DNA of 64,000 nucleotides from Rhodopseudomonas palustris JSC-3b (GTDB taxonomy: Bacteria; Pseudomonadota; Alphaproteobacteria; Rhizobiales; Xanthobacteraceae). Positions 54,432 through 63,438 of this stretch are shown one piece after another. Each line of letters begins with the position of its first letter. Position 1 is the stretch's first letter. Location: NCBI GenBank assembly GCA_000504425.1, contig KI632513.1, positions 985,491 to 1,049,490 of the forward strand, written 5' to 3'. The notes below the pieces were generated by a model, which was not told the origin of the DNA, searched no databases, and saw only the letters and a list, made by a program, of their open reading frames with translations. Position numbers and translations under genes: made by a program.

Positions 54432-56030
54432 CTATCCGCGCCCCGGCGCGATGGCTCGCGACAGGCGCGCCACAAGACGACGCCACAGCGAGATCTCGGC
54501 GACAAAGCGGGCTGCCGTTCCGGCGATCCCAGTGACCGAGGGATAATCGAGCGTGGGCCTTGGCTTCACCGCGGCGCGCGCGGTCTTGAGATCAAGGCCG
54601 CTATTGGAGAGCGCGCGATCGAACTCGGCCTGGGCCAGTCCGCGCGCCTTGAACAGCTGCATTTGCACCCGGCTTTGCACCATCACGGGCGCATCTCCGG
54701 TGGTCTCGACCGAGCAGAAGATCACCTCGGGATACAGCTCGGTGACCTGAGACTGCACACCATCGGAAATGCCGGACGAGGGCAGACAGCCAAACGGCTT
54801 CACAGAGACCACAAGGTGAGCGCTTCGCTCCTTGGCCGACTGGATCACCTTGGCCACTTCGAGATGGCCTTCGCCGCCGCGCAGATGATTGTCGTAATGA
54901 TCGTGGCCGAGCTTGGCCAGTTCGTTCATGTTTGGCATCGCATGGTTTTTCATGCCCATGCAGAACACCACCAGGCGGTGAAACAGCCTCAGCGCGCGAT
55001 CGCCCAGGGTGTACATGATCAGCTTGCGGCGCGCGTCTTGGTCGCCGAGCCCCATCCGAGCATGATCGGCGGCCGGCAGTTTCATGCGCCGCCGCGTGTC
55101 CCACAGATTCTGCCAGATGATATAGAGAATCCAACTGCTGACCATCTGGACTTCGACTTCGGCTCCCTCCTGCTCCAGAAAGCGATGGAGCTGGTAATTG
55201 CCATCGCCCTCGGTGGTCATCGCCCAGAATTCGCCGATCAGGGCGACCTTCGGCTTGACGCGCAGCCGATCGATCTCGATGGCGTTCAGGGTGCGACCGA
55301 CGCGGCGTAGCGCGCCGAGCAAGGTCCGCGGCTGACGGAACCCGTCGCAGAGCAGCGCCATGCACCGCTCGAACGCGGCATTCGTGGCGCCCGGTGTCAG
55401 CTCGTAGGGGCGGATGCGATAGGTCGCCACGTTGAGCACGTCGGCGACCAGGATGGCGCCAAGCACGGTCAGAAAGAAGCGCGCGTTGAATTCCAGGCCA
55501 AGATCGTCGCCCGAGGCCTGCTTGATGCCGCCATTGTTGTCGAACACCAGGACGCGGAAACCCTCGAAACCTGCGTCGCGCAGCGCCTTGCGATATTCGG
55601 TCACGTAGTTGCCAAAACGGCATGGGCCGCAAGCGCCAGCAGTGACGAATACGAAATCGCGGATGATCTCCGTTTTGCTGCGTCCTTGCGTTTCCAGCGA
55701 GTGCAGATACTTCACGAGATTGCCAACCGTGAAGTAGGTCGGGTTGCACTGACCGCGATTGCCGAACTCCCTGCCGATATGCAGCGATGCAAAATCCGGC
55801 GTGTCGAGCGCTCGGGCTTTGTAGCCAAGCCCTTCAAGGGCGGCGCTGAGCAGCGTGTCGGCGGCAGCCGACAGACCGCCGAACAGCAAGGTGGTCGAGA
55901 GCCGTTCGCGTCGGGTGAATATCTGCGGGTTGGCGTCAAACCAATGGTTCGCCGGGCGGACGGCCGGATCGGCGGCGGGCGGGGCCGCGGCGTCACGTGC
56001 CGTCTGCGGCGTCCGTATCCACTTGTTCAT
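54432..56030 (-). CDS. 2-hydroxyacyl-CoA-dehydratase-like protein (PlsR/HgdB type)
   Basis: A 532-residue soluble protein of the HGD-D family (2-hydroxyglutaryl-CoA dehydratase, benzoyl-CoA reductase type). Cys134 and Cys137 in TAGACGPCRFGNYVTEY, plus further Cys (GQCNPTYF; KPFGCLPSS), look suited to binding an iron-sulfur cluster. It follows the double BadF/BcrA protein by 65 bases on the same strand. The same two-part arrangement is known in the clostridial PlsA/PlsR locus, which I recall turns ester bonds of phospholipids into vinyl ethers. No CoA-ester metabolism genes are present here. AAGGA lies 4 bases before the ATG. Oxygen sensitivity is expected. Confidence 0.82.
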   Translation of the reverse strand: MNKWIRTPQTARDAAAPPAADPAVRPANHWFDANPQIFTRRERLSTTLLFGGLSAAADTLLSAALEGLGYKARALDTPDFASLHIGREFGNRGQCNPTYFTVGNLVKYLHSLETQGRSKTEIIRDFVFVTAGACGPCRFGNYVTEYRKALRDAGFEGFRVLVFDNNGGIKQASGDDLGLEFNARFFLTVLGAILVADVLNVATYRIRPYELTPGATNAAFERCMALLCDGFRQPRTLLGALRRVGRTLNAIEIDRLRVKPKVALIGEFWAMTTEGDGNYQLHRFLEQEGAEVEVQMVSSWILYIIWQNLWDTRRRMKLPAADHARMGLGDQDARRKLIMYTLGDRALRLFHRLVVFCMGMKNHAMPNMNELAKLGHDHYDNHLRGGEGHLEVAKVIQSAKERSAHLVVSVKPFGCLPSSGISDGVQSQVTELYPEVIFCSVETTGDAPVMVQSRVQMQLFKARGLAQAEFDRALSNSGLDLKTARAAVKPRPTLDYPSVTGIAGTAARFVAEISLWRRLVARLSRAIAPGRG

Positions 56031-56095
56031 GCGATCCTTCCTGACGCGATCGAGATGGTGGCAGCTCCGCGCGCGATGCGCCGGAGTACTCATTG

Positions 56096-59000
56096 CTATG
56101 TGAATGCCGCTTTGTCGTTCTCTATATAGTCTGCGTAGGCACTTGCCAGATCGTCGGTCGTGTCAAGCGCCGGCATATTGGCTGGGTTAAGGCCGAGCCC
56201 CCTCCGAACGGCCATCTGCTCCTCGCGACGTTTCAAAGTATAGGCATAAGTGCGAACGCGAATGCCGAACGAGCCTGCCGGCTTGTTGGCGTCGATGTCG
56301 TGCAGCGCCATGTAGGGCATCCCGGCGGCGGTGACGATCTTGTCGATCAGCCCATAGGTCGGCGCGTCCATGCCGCATTTGAAGCTCGATAGATCCAGCA
56401 CGGCGAGATGGCCGTGCCTGGCGGCGAATTTGGCAGCCCAGACTTTCTCGGCACTATTGGTCGAATAGCCCTCGGGCCAAACGTCGCCAATCTCAAGCGG
56501 CGATGCGATCCGCCCCGAGGCAATGTCGTCCCGAAACCAGCGTGACAGCCAGTCTTCGTTCTTGGGAATCGAACGGATCGACAGGATCGGGTAGCCCAGT
56601 GCTTGAAACTCTTCGAGCACTTCATGATTGAGCCCTGGATCGGCGTGGTAAGGCCGCCCCAGCAAGAGCAGCCCCATCCGGCTGTCCCGCTCAAGCCCCT
56701 CAAGCACCTCGCGGCCATGGCGCTGGAGATCGGCGTCGAATTTCTGGAGCGCCGCAAATCCGGCGTCCACCGCAAAGTCGCTCTCGTCGCGGGTGATCGC
56801 CAGCCGCTCACCCCAGGTTTCGTACATGCGCAGCTTGAAATAGTTGCGCTCGATCAGCGTCACCACTGGCGCTACGTAGTCGACACCGGCGCGCGCGAAG
56901 AAATCGACGTCCTTGGTAAAGGCGACTTTCAGCACCGTCGGCGTGCCGGCGACAATCGGACAACCGGCGGAGTCCTTGGTGCCTTTCAAGAACGACGGCA
57001 AATGCGTCATGCCGGGACAGAAAATGTAGTCGAGCTTATTCTTGCGATGGATGTGGTGAATGAGCTCGTGAATATGAGCCTGGGCGACCTTGGCCGGATG
57101 GCAGGGGTCGACCGACCCATATTTGCCGCCTTCAAGCCACATCTCCTCGGTGGTATGCGAGGAGAACACGATGTTGTCGGGCCGGATCCCCAACGTTTCG
57201 AAATAGGCCCTCCATAGCGGGCCGGTCGAGAACTGGTTGAGGACACGCGGGATGCCGACCCTCAGGCCAGCGCGCCGCGCCGCCGCAGCTTCGCCGGAGC
57301 GTTCAAAGCCACGGGTGATCGGGCTGCGCTTCACTTGCCCGAGCAGGCTGAGGGTCACGCGAACGTCTTGCTGCGGACTGCCAGCGGCTGGAAGATCGGG
57401 CGCATGCTGCACTGAACGGAAAGCGAGTTGCCCCTCGTAGTCGACCAGATTGGGAAACTGCGCCCGGAGGTGCTTGCGGCGGACGGCGATGGTTTGCAGA
57501 TCGACCTTCGCTTCAACCGTTCCATTCTCGCAAGAGAAGCCGGCGATGTAACGGCTGGTGCTGCCATCGGGCGTGGTGCTGTCGATGAAGGTGCGTCGAC
57601 AGTGGTTGGTGCAGAACCGGCAGATCGTTGCATCGTCGTTTTGGGTGGTGAAGGTCAGACCGATCGCCGCATCCAGCCCCAGAAAGGTTGATCGGCCGCG
57701 ACGCGTTACTTCGCGCCTCGCTTCGAGCGCTGCGCCCAGCGCGCCGGCGGTTCCGCAGAACGGATGGACATGGATCACCGCATCAGGAATGCGTTCGCGG
57801 ATGTAATCGACTTGCGCCTTCACCGCGGCGAGATTGTATTGCACGCCGCCCTGGAGCACGAAGGTGCGCCCGAATTCAGCCAGGCGCGGAATCTGCACGA
57901 TGTATTGCCAGATGTTTTTCGGCAGAACGCGCGCCAGCCCAGCCATGATCTCGTCGCGGGTGTATCCCTCCTTCTGGAAGTCCACCCGTCCGGCGTCGAG
58001 AAACACCGCGCAGCCATAGGCGAATTGCGGCGTCAGCTCAGCACGAAAGGCGAGGTCGGCGTAGTCCTGCATCGCCACGCCATACTGATCCGCCATCGCT
58101 TGCAGCAGCATGCCATTGCCGGCCGAGCATTGGTTGGAGAGGCGGAAGTTGCGGATGTCGCCGCCGACCATGAACAGAACCTTGATGTCCTGTCCGCCAA
58201 CATCGCAGATCACGTCCACGTCGTCGAAATAAGTGGTGGCCGCGAGCATATGCGCGACCGTTTCCACCACTTTGACATCGGCCGAAAGCGTCTCTTCGAG
58301 AATATCTCCGGCATACCCGGTCGCGCCGAACCCGAGCACGTCGAGCTGGCATCCCTGCTGTTCTGCATAGGAACGCAGACTGCGTAGCAGATCCTGGGTG
58401 TCGGAGATCGGATTGCCGTTCGACAAGAGATAGGCCGTGGTCAGCACTTGGCCGTGTTCGTCGAGCAACACCGCCTTGGATGACGTTGATCCGCCATCGA
58501 CGCCGACAAAGCCGCGGATCGTGGTCCCGGCAGGAAAGCTGACCGGGGCGAATGGCGGCATCGTGTAGTTTGCGCGGAATGTTTCGAGTTCTTCAGCGGA
58601 CGCGGCGAGCGGCGGCGCGGAATTGGCCGCGAGCCCCGCGCGTCGGCCCTCGCGCACAAAGGCGCGCAGCGCATCGAGACCCCTCCAGCGGCCGACCTCC
58701 GCCGGTTCGCCAAGGCCGCAGACGGCGGCACCGTAAGCAGCATAGAGATGAGCATGGGGCGGGACGAAGATCAGATCTTCGAGCGCCACTCCTTCAGGCG
58801 GCTGATGGCCGCGATCGCTCCAGGACTCAGCAATCCGTCGGCGCCAACAATCACGCAGCACCGGCAGATACATGTTGGGTCCGCCGAGCAACACCACCTG
58901 ATCGCGCAGGGTATTGCCGCGCGCCAGCACCGAAAGGTTCTGCATGACGATGGCATCGGCGAGCGAGCACACAATTTCGGCCGCGGGAATGCCGGATTTG

Positions 59001-59608
59001 ACCAGGTTGACGATGTCCGTCTCGGCGAACACGCCGCATTTCGCCGCGACGTGGTGCAGCCGCCGATCATCCCACGGCAAGGCGCCAGCCTCAGCGAGCG
59101 TCAGTCCTAATTTGGCGATGCAGCGGTCGATGGTAGCGCCCGTGCCGGAGGCGCATTTGTCATTCATTGACGTGATCGCGCGCTTCTCTCCGGTTGCCGG
59201 TGTCTCCTTGAACACAATGATCTTGGCGTCCTGGCCGCCGAGCTCAATGACGCTGCCGGCCTCCGGATGCAGCGCCTCGACGGCGATGGTGACGGCGTTC
59301 ACCTCCTGGAAGAACTTCGCACCAAGCGGATCGAGCAGGGGAGCGGCTCCCGACCCGGTGATGAAAATACTGGCGCTGGCAATAGCTTCTGTCCCAACAG
59401 CCACGGCGAGCGCTTCAAGCTGCGCGAGGACGGTGGCCGCCTGTCGCGTCTCGTGGCGCTGATATTGCTGCCACAGGATTGAACGGGAGAGCGAGCTGAT
59501 TGCGACCGTCTTGACGGTGGTCGAGCCGATATCGACTCCAATCACCAGCCGCTCGCCGGAGGACTGTGCCACTTCGGATAAGGGACGCGCCGCCATTTGC
59601 CCGGTCAT
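56096..59608 (-). CDS. Double BadF/BcrA ATPase with DUF2229-like region (PlsA type)
   Basis: A 1,170-residue protein. First ASKHA ATPase domain (about 20-320): GVDIGSTTVK, NDKCASGTG (cluster-binding Cys), KCGVFAETD. Second ATPase domain (about 355-640): GVDGGSTSSK, NQCSAGNG. Then a C-x2-C-x3-C site (Cys663, 666, 670) and a DUF2229-like CoA-activase region, RVGIPRVLNQFSTGPLWRAYF onward, to the C-terminus. The family activates electrons by ATP hydrolysis and passes them to the HGD-D partner, encoded just downstream. Its start overlaps the stop of the PIG-A-like glycosyltransferase (ATGA), so the three genes form one translational unit. The layout matches clostridial PlsA rather than simple HgdC activators. 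Confidence 0.85.
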   Translation of the reverse strand: MTGQMAARPLSEVAQSSGERLVIGVDIGSTTVKTVAISSLSRSILWQQYQRHETRQAATVLAQLEALAVAVGTEAIASASIFITGSGAAPLLDPLGAKFFQEVNAVTIAVEALHPEAGSVIELGGQDAKIIVFKETPATGEKRAITSMNDKCASGTGATIDRCIAKLGLTLAEAGALPWDDRRLHHVAAKCGVFAETDIVNLVKSGIPAAEIVCSLADAIVMQNLSVLARGNTLRDQVVLLGGPNMYLPVLRDCWRRRIAESWSDRGHQPPEGVALEDLIFVPPHAHLYAAYGAAVCGLGEPAEVGRWRGLDALRAFVREGRRAGLAANSAPPLAASAEELETFRANYTMPPFAPVSFPAGTTIRGFVGVDGGSTSSKAVLLDEHGQVLTTAYLLSNGNPISDTQDLLRSLRSYAEQQGCQLDVLGFGATGYAGDILEETLSADVKVVETVAHMLAATTYFDDVDVICDVGGQDIKVLFMVGGDIRNFRLSNQCSAGNGMLLQAMADQYGVAMQDYADLAFRAELTPQFAYGCAVFLDAGRVDFQKEGYTRDEIMAGLARVLPKNIWQYIVQIPRLAEFGRTFVLQGGVQYNLAAVKAQVDYIRERIPDAVIHVHPFCGTAGALGAALEARREVTRRGRSTFLGLDAAIGLTFTTQNDDATICRFCTNHCRRTFIDSTTPDGSTSRYIAGFSCENGTVEAKVDLQTIAVRRKHLRAQFPNLVDYEGQLAFRSVQHAPDLPAAGSPQQDVRVTLSLLGQVKRSPITRGFERSGEAAAARRAGLRVGIPRVLNQFSTGPLWRAYFETLGIRPDNIVFSSHTTEEMWLEGGKYGSVDPCHPAKVAQAHIHELIHHIHRKNKLDYIFCPGMTHLPSFLKGTKDSAGCPIVAGTPTVLKVAFTKDVDFFARAGVDYVAPVVTLIERNYFKLRMYETWGERLAITRDESDFAVDAGFAALQKFDADLQRHGREVLEGLERDSRMGLLLLGRPYHADPGLNHEVLEEFQALGYPILSIRSIPKNEDWLSRWFRDDIASGRIASPLEIGDVWPEGYSTNSAEKVWAAKFAARHGHLAVLDLSSFKCGMDAPTYGLIDKIVTAAGMPYMALHDIDANKPAGSFGIRVRTYAYTLKRREEQMAVRRGLGLNPANMPALDTTDDLASAYADYIENDKAAFT

Positions 59609-60879
59609 TCGACAGGCACCGGCGTGTGGCTACGGTCGCGTGCAACAGAGGTCAGGCTTGAGCTGGCAGCAAGAGGCGCGCCGGCGATGGCAGCCCCCGG
59701 GTCGGAGCTGGAAGCTTTCGCGATGGCTGGTCCTGCCGCCTGAATGCGCGACAGCCGCGCCTCTCGTGCATGTCGCCGCCGCGCGGCGGTGGCGATCGCC
59801 AGCTCATAGATGTCGAGATGGTGCGCCAAGATTGTAGCCCAGGAAAAACGCTCGGCGGCCGCCGGGCCGAGTGCGGCCATGCTGATGCGCAGCTGATCGT
59901 CTGCAGCGAGCTGGGCTATGTGGGCCGCGAATTGATCGAGGTTGTCGGCGAGGAAGCCGCTTTCGCCGTGGGTGACGATGTCGCTGACGCCGCCCCTGCG
60001 CATCGCTACCACCGGAACGCCGCTCGCGAGCGCTTCGAGCGTAGCGATGGACAACGCTTCATTGGTGGTTGGAAGTGCAAACACTGAGCTTCGCGACAGC
60101 TCCTCACGCACCGCCGCACGATCAAGGATACCCGTGAATTGCAGGTGCTCCGCCACTTTGAGACGTCGTGCCTCGCGCTCAGCGTGTTCGCGCAGCGGGC
60201 CTTCGCCCACCATGACGAAAACAGGCTTGCGAGCCGCGGGCAGGGCCGCCATCACCCGGGGTATCGCGCGCACGAAATCGAGCGGTCGCTTGCGCGGCAT
60301 GAACCGCATCACCGTGAGCACACGAAGGTCCTGGCCAGTCTGAGCGGACTGCGTCCAATCACCAGGGGTGATGCCGTTATGGAGCAGATGCACGCGCCTT
60401 CGCAGGAGCGAGCGCAAGCCCTTGACCACGACGCTCGACACGCCAGTGATGATGTCGGGCCAGCGTGACCATCCGGTCAGCCGATTGCTGCCGTCCATGA
60501 TCCAGCCGCCGGCACCGTAGGTGACAGAGTGCTCGGTCAGCACGGTCGGCACCCCGAGGCGATGAGCTGCGCGGCAGGCCATCAGCGCCATCGGCGAAAA
60601 CGCGCTATGACAGTGGACGACGTCATAGCCTCTGGTCTTGATCAGCCGCGCGACGTCGCGCGCAACGCGCGGCCGCCAGGACAGCTGTCCATAGGCGATT
60701 TGAGGTCGTCCATCGATGCGTAGCACCGGGATGCCATCAACCTGGTCCGCACCAGCGGTGGCTGTGATCACTTCAACCTGGTGTCCGGCGCTCAATAGTT
60801 GCAGCGCGAGATCGCGCATCTGCAGTTCGAGCCCGCCGACGCGCGGAATGAACCAATCGGATACCAGCGCGACCTTCAT
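59605..60879 (-). CDS. GT4 glycosyltransferase with PIG-A-like features
   Basis: A 424-residue GT-B glycosyltransferase. The N-terminal domain has SDWFIPRVGGLELQMRDLA and VVHCHSAFSPMA (His89, His91), followed by an LGVPTVLTEHS segment. This close run resembles PIG-A, the GlcNAc-transferase starting GPI synthesis, and also PimA-type inositol-lipid mannosyltransferases. The C-terminal domain has the E-x7-E nucleotide-sugar site in NEALSIATLEA. Its last codons overlap the PlsA-like gene (ATGA), so the sugar transferase and the lipid-modifying pair are made together. Acceptor PI is inferred. The C-terminal 45 residues are Ala/Ser-rich and probably disordered. Confidence 0.85.
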   Translation of the reverse strand: MKVALVSDWFIPRVGGLELQMRDLALQLLSAGHQVEVITATAGADQVDGIPVLRIDGRPQIAYGQLSWRPRVARDVARLIKTRGYDVVHCHSAFSPMALMACRAAHRLGVPTVLTEHSVTYGAGGWIMDGSNRLTGWSRWPDIITGVSSVVVKGLRSLLRRRVHLLHNGITPGDWTQSAQTGQDLRVLTVMRFMPRKRPLDFVRAIPRVMAALPAARKPVFVMVGEGPLREHAEREARRLKVAEHLQFTGILDRAAVREELSRSSVFALPTTNEALSIATLEALASGVPVVAMRRGGVSDIVTHGESGFLADNLDQFAAHIAQLAADDQLRISMAALGPAAAERFSWATILAHHLDIYELAIATAARRRHAREARLSRIQAAGPAIAKASSSDPGAAIAGAPLAASSSLTSVARDRSHTPVPVE

Positions 60880-60972
60880 GCCGCCTGCGCTCCACGCGCG
60901 GCAAAATAGCAGGTCCCCGCACGCTGCATGGGCAGTTTGCTATCGGCTTCGGCCGTCATGTCGCCAGCGGCT

Positions 60973-61788
60973 TCACACCACATCGGCAAATCCCGGCCGC
61001 AGTCGGCGAAACACCAGATGGCCGAATTGCAGGAAGATCAAGGCGCCGATCAGTTGGAGCGTCCAGGCGGACCAGGGGAAGGTGCCATCAAAGAACAGAA
61101 TATCGCGGCCGCTTTCGAGCGGCAGCGTCAATGGGTTCATCTCGAAAATGAACCGGAACTGTTCCGGTACTTGTCGGATCGAATAGAACACCGGGCAGAT
61201 GAACATGAAGACCGGCGCAAAGGCCTGCAGCGCGAAGGACAGATCCCTGACGAAGGCGCCGAACGCGGCGAAGATCAACGACAGGCCGAGAGAAACCGCG
61301 ACCAGGGGCGCCATCAACAGGGGAATCCAGAGAACTTCGGTGGGCACGCGCCATGTCACGAGCAGCATGAAGATCGCCAGAAGCACCAGATTGATAGCAA
61401 ACTTGAAAAGTGCGGTGCCAACGACGACGGAGCTTAGAATATCAACGGGAAAGACGATCTTGGTCACATAGGTGACGTGGTCGCGAATGACCGTGGTCGA
61501 GCGGGTGATGACTTCCATGAAAAAAGTGAAGATCATCAGGCCACTGAAATAAATCAGCGGCACCTCCAATTTCGAGCGTGGCCGAATAGACCAATTTGCA
61601 TCGAGCACAACGCCGAAGACGAACGTGTAGATGGCGACCAGCGCCAGCGGAATGACCAATATCCACGCAAGACCGAGGACACTGCCCCGAATAGACGTTT
61701 CGATGTCGCGGATCAGAACGCGCCGAAACAGTTCGGGGTTGCGCCACGTCGAGGCAAATGGCTTGATCAAATATTCCGCCAACATCAT
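60973..61788 (-). CDS. Wzm-type ABC polysaccharide exporter permease
   Basis: A 271-residue membrane permease of the ABC-2 type. It has six helices (about 35-55, 70-88, 115-140, 148-170, 180-198 and 235-255) with the family segment NPELFRRVLIRDIETSIRGSVLGLAW near the N-terminus. It is the only permease in the block, against two Wzt-type ATPases at 45816-48402, and it should export a lipid-linked glycan. Of three clustered starts (GTG 61794, ATG 61788, ATG 61785) none has a ribosome-binding site. It lies 93 bases upstream of the PIG-A-like gene on the same strand. Confidence 0.9.
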   Translation of the reverse strand: MMLAEYLIKPFASTWRNPELFRRVLIRDIETSIRGSVLGLAWILVIPLALVAIYTFVFGVVLDANWSIRPRSKLEVPLIYFSGLMIFTFFMEVITRSTTVIRDHVTYVTKIVFPVDILSSVVVGTALFKFAINLVLLAIFMLLVTWRVPTEVLWIPLLMAPLVAVSLGLSLIFAAFGAFVRDLSFALQAFAPVFMFICPVFYSIRQVPEQFRFIFEMNPLTLPLESGRDILFFDGTFPWSAWTLQLIGALIFLQFGHLVFRRLRPGFADVV

Positions 61789-61938
61789 GCTCACAAACTA
61801 AAGTGCAATGGACTCGGAGCTGCTCACGGCCTCTGTCTAGTCGCTGGCAAATTCCGCGCTAGCTGATAGGCGTCTCCATATCGCCGTCACACTTAGCTCA
61901 GCATGGCACCCTAATTCTACGACAAGTGCACTTCAAGC

Positions 61939-63204
61939 ATGAGCGCTCCCCGACCGTGCAGAATCTGGATCGAGGTGGGCGATCTGCTGCAGTATTTTCG
62001 CGAGCATTCGACGCCGGCTGGTATTTCCCGAATTCAATTCGAGATTATCCCTCGTCTTCTTGAGCTGTTTCCGGGCCAGATCTCGCTGTTTCAGATCGGC
62101 CGCTCCTCACGCGAGATCGAGGTTTTGACTTTCGACGAGGTGCTCCGACGATGTGATAACTCGGCGTTCCTTGCCAGATTTGGACACCGCCGAACGCTTT
62201 TCAACATTCTGCAATTCGCAAGTAGCCATGCACGCGCCGCGATATTGGCGCTAAGAATGCAACTAAACAGGGAGGGGCGGGCTCGGTTCGCCGGCGAAGT
62301 CCAGGCCGGCGATGTGATCCTCAATCTCGGAGGGTCTTGGAGCCATCAGCACTTCGGCCGCAGCATCGCCGAGCTTAAACGCGATTTCGGCGTTCGTTTC
62401 GCCGTTCTCATCCATGACGTTTTGCCGCTCACACACCGGCAATTCGTCGCGGCGCGCTTTGCACCTTTCTTCGACCGCTGGTTCGACGACATGACACGGG
62501 TGTGGGATCTCGTGCTGACGCCGTCGCACAGCACAGCCCGCGCCTTGCGGGAGCAACTTGAGCTGAGGGGGCGGACGGTGCCGCCGATCCGCCGCATCCG
62601 GTTCGGATCAGGTTTCTGCCTGCCCCAGCAAGCCTTGCGGGAAGACGCGCGAACGCATGTTCTCTATGTCTCCACCATCGAGATCAGAAAGAACCACCGG
62701 CTGCTGTTCGACATCTGGAAGCAGATGATTTCGGACTATGGCGCCGAGCGGGTACCTGAGCTGGTGTTCGCCGGCAAGTTTGGCTGGCAGATCGACGATC
62801 TGAAGCGCGACCTGCGGGCGACGCGCTTCCTTGATGGCAAAATTCGTGTTGTCGAGAATCTCGATGATACTGAATTGGCGGCGCTCTATCGCGGCTCGTA
62901 TTTCACTGTTTATCCAAGCTTCTGCGAAGGGTGGGGCCTGCCGGTCGGTGAAAGCCTGCATTTTGGTCGCTACTGCATCGCCTCCAACGCCACCTCGCTC
63001 CCAGAAGTCGGCGCCGGATTCGTCGATCACCATGCTCCGGATGATATCACGACCGCCCGACGCTTGATCGAAACCGCGCTGTTCTCGCCTGGCCATCTCG
63101 ACGCCAAGGAAACGGCGATCAGAGAATCCTATGTGCCGCCAAGCTGGCGGGAAACGGCTGCCGAGATCGTGAATGCGGTCAACGACACGTTCGAGGAAGG
63201 GTAG
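61939..63204 (+). CDS. GT4-family glycosyltransferase
   Basis: A 421-residue GT-B glycosyltransferase. The N-terminal half includes HSTPAGISRIQFEIIPRL and FAVLIHDVLPLTH. The C-terminal half contains VLYVSTIEIRKNH, the AALYRGSYFTVYPSFCEGWGLPVGESLHFG sugar-nucleotide segment with the E-x7-E pattern, and ASNATSLPEVGAG. It resembles GT4 mannosyl- or rhamnosyltransferases of O-antigen clusters; donor unknown. It is divergent from wzm with a 150-base gap and closes the glycolipid block. Confidence 0.88.
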   Translation: MSAPRPCRIWIEVGDLLQYFREHSTPAGISRIQFEIIPRLLELFPGQISLFQIGRSSREIEVLTFDEVLRRCDNSAFLARFGHRRTLFNILQFASSHARAAILALRMQLNREGRARFAGEVQAGDVILNLGGSWSHQHFGRSIAELKRDFGVRFAVLIHDVLPLTHRQFVAARFAPFFDRWFDDMTRVWDLVLTPSHSTARALREQLELRGRTVPPIRRIRFGSGFCLPQQALREDARTHVLYVSTIEIRKNHRLLFDIWKQMISDYGAERVPELVFAGKFGWQIDDLKRDLRATRFLDGKIRVVENLDDTELAALYRGSYFTVYPSFCEGWGLPVGESLHFGRYCIASNATSLPEVGAGFVDHHAPDDITTARRLIETALFSPGHLDAKETAIRESYVPPSWRETAAEIVNAVNDTFEEG

Positions 63205-63363
63205 TGCTTCCCTGCTGAGCGTGGACTGTCAGGGAAATGCGCTGGCGGAATCTGTCACGGACGCCAGCATCAGCAAGGATTAATCGAGGGGCAGGAAGCC
63301 TCTGGAACAGGTTGTCGCAGGGAAGTGTGGCCGAGGGGCCAAGCACGGAGCCTTGAGCGCCAG

Positions 63364-63438
63364 TGGCGCTCCCTAGCGGAATCGAACCGCTCTCTCCACC
63401 GTGAAAGGGTGGCGTCCTAACCGATAGACGAAGGGAGC
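63364..63438 (-). tRNA. tRNA-Glu (anticodon UUC)
   Basis: A 75-base cloverleaf on the minus strand: acceptor GCTCCCT pairing with AGGGAGC, anticodon loop CCCTTTCACGG with anticodon TTC, T-arm GGTTCGATTCC, and a CCA end encoded in the DNA. Confidence 0.95.

Noticed and set aside
54432-59608. Benzoyl-CoA reductase or 2-hydroxyglutaryl-CoA dehydratase
   Set aside because: The double ATPase plus DUF2229 layout does not match the smaller BcrAD or HgdC activators. There is no CoA ligase, ferredoxin or other ring-degradation gene nearby, and it is coupled to a glycosyltransferase.
37827-63204. A standard O-antigen or capsule cluster
   Set aside because: Exporter and glycosyltransferases fit, but inositol synthesis, the CDP-alcohol transferase, the PlsA/PlsR-like pair and the LptBFG-like set are not part of known O-antigen clusters. 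No sugar-nucleotide synthesis genes, polymerase or ligase are present.
63364-63438. Attachment site of an integrative element at tRNA-Glu
   Set aside because: No integrase gene and no second copy of the tRNA 3' end was found by eye inside the window. Kept only as a question in the findings.
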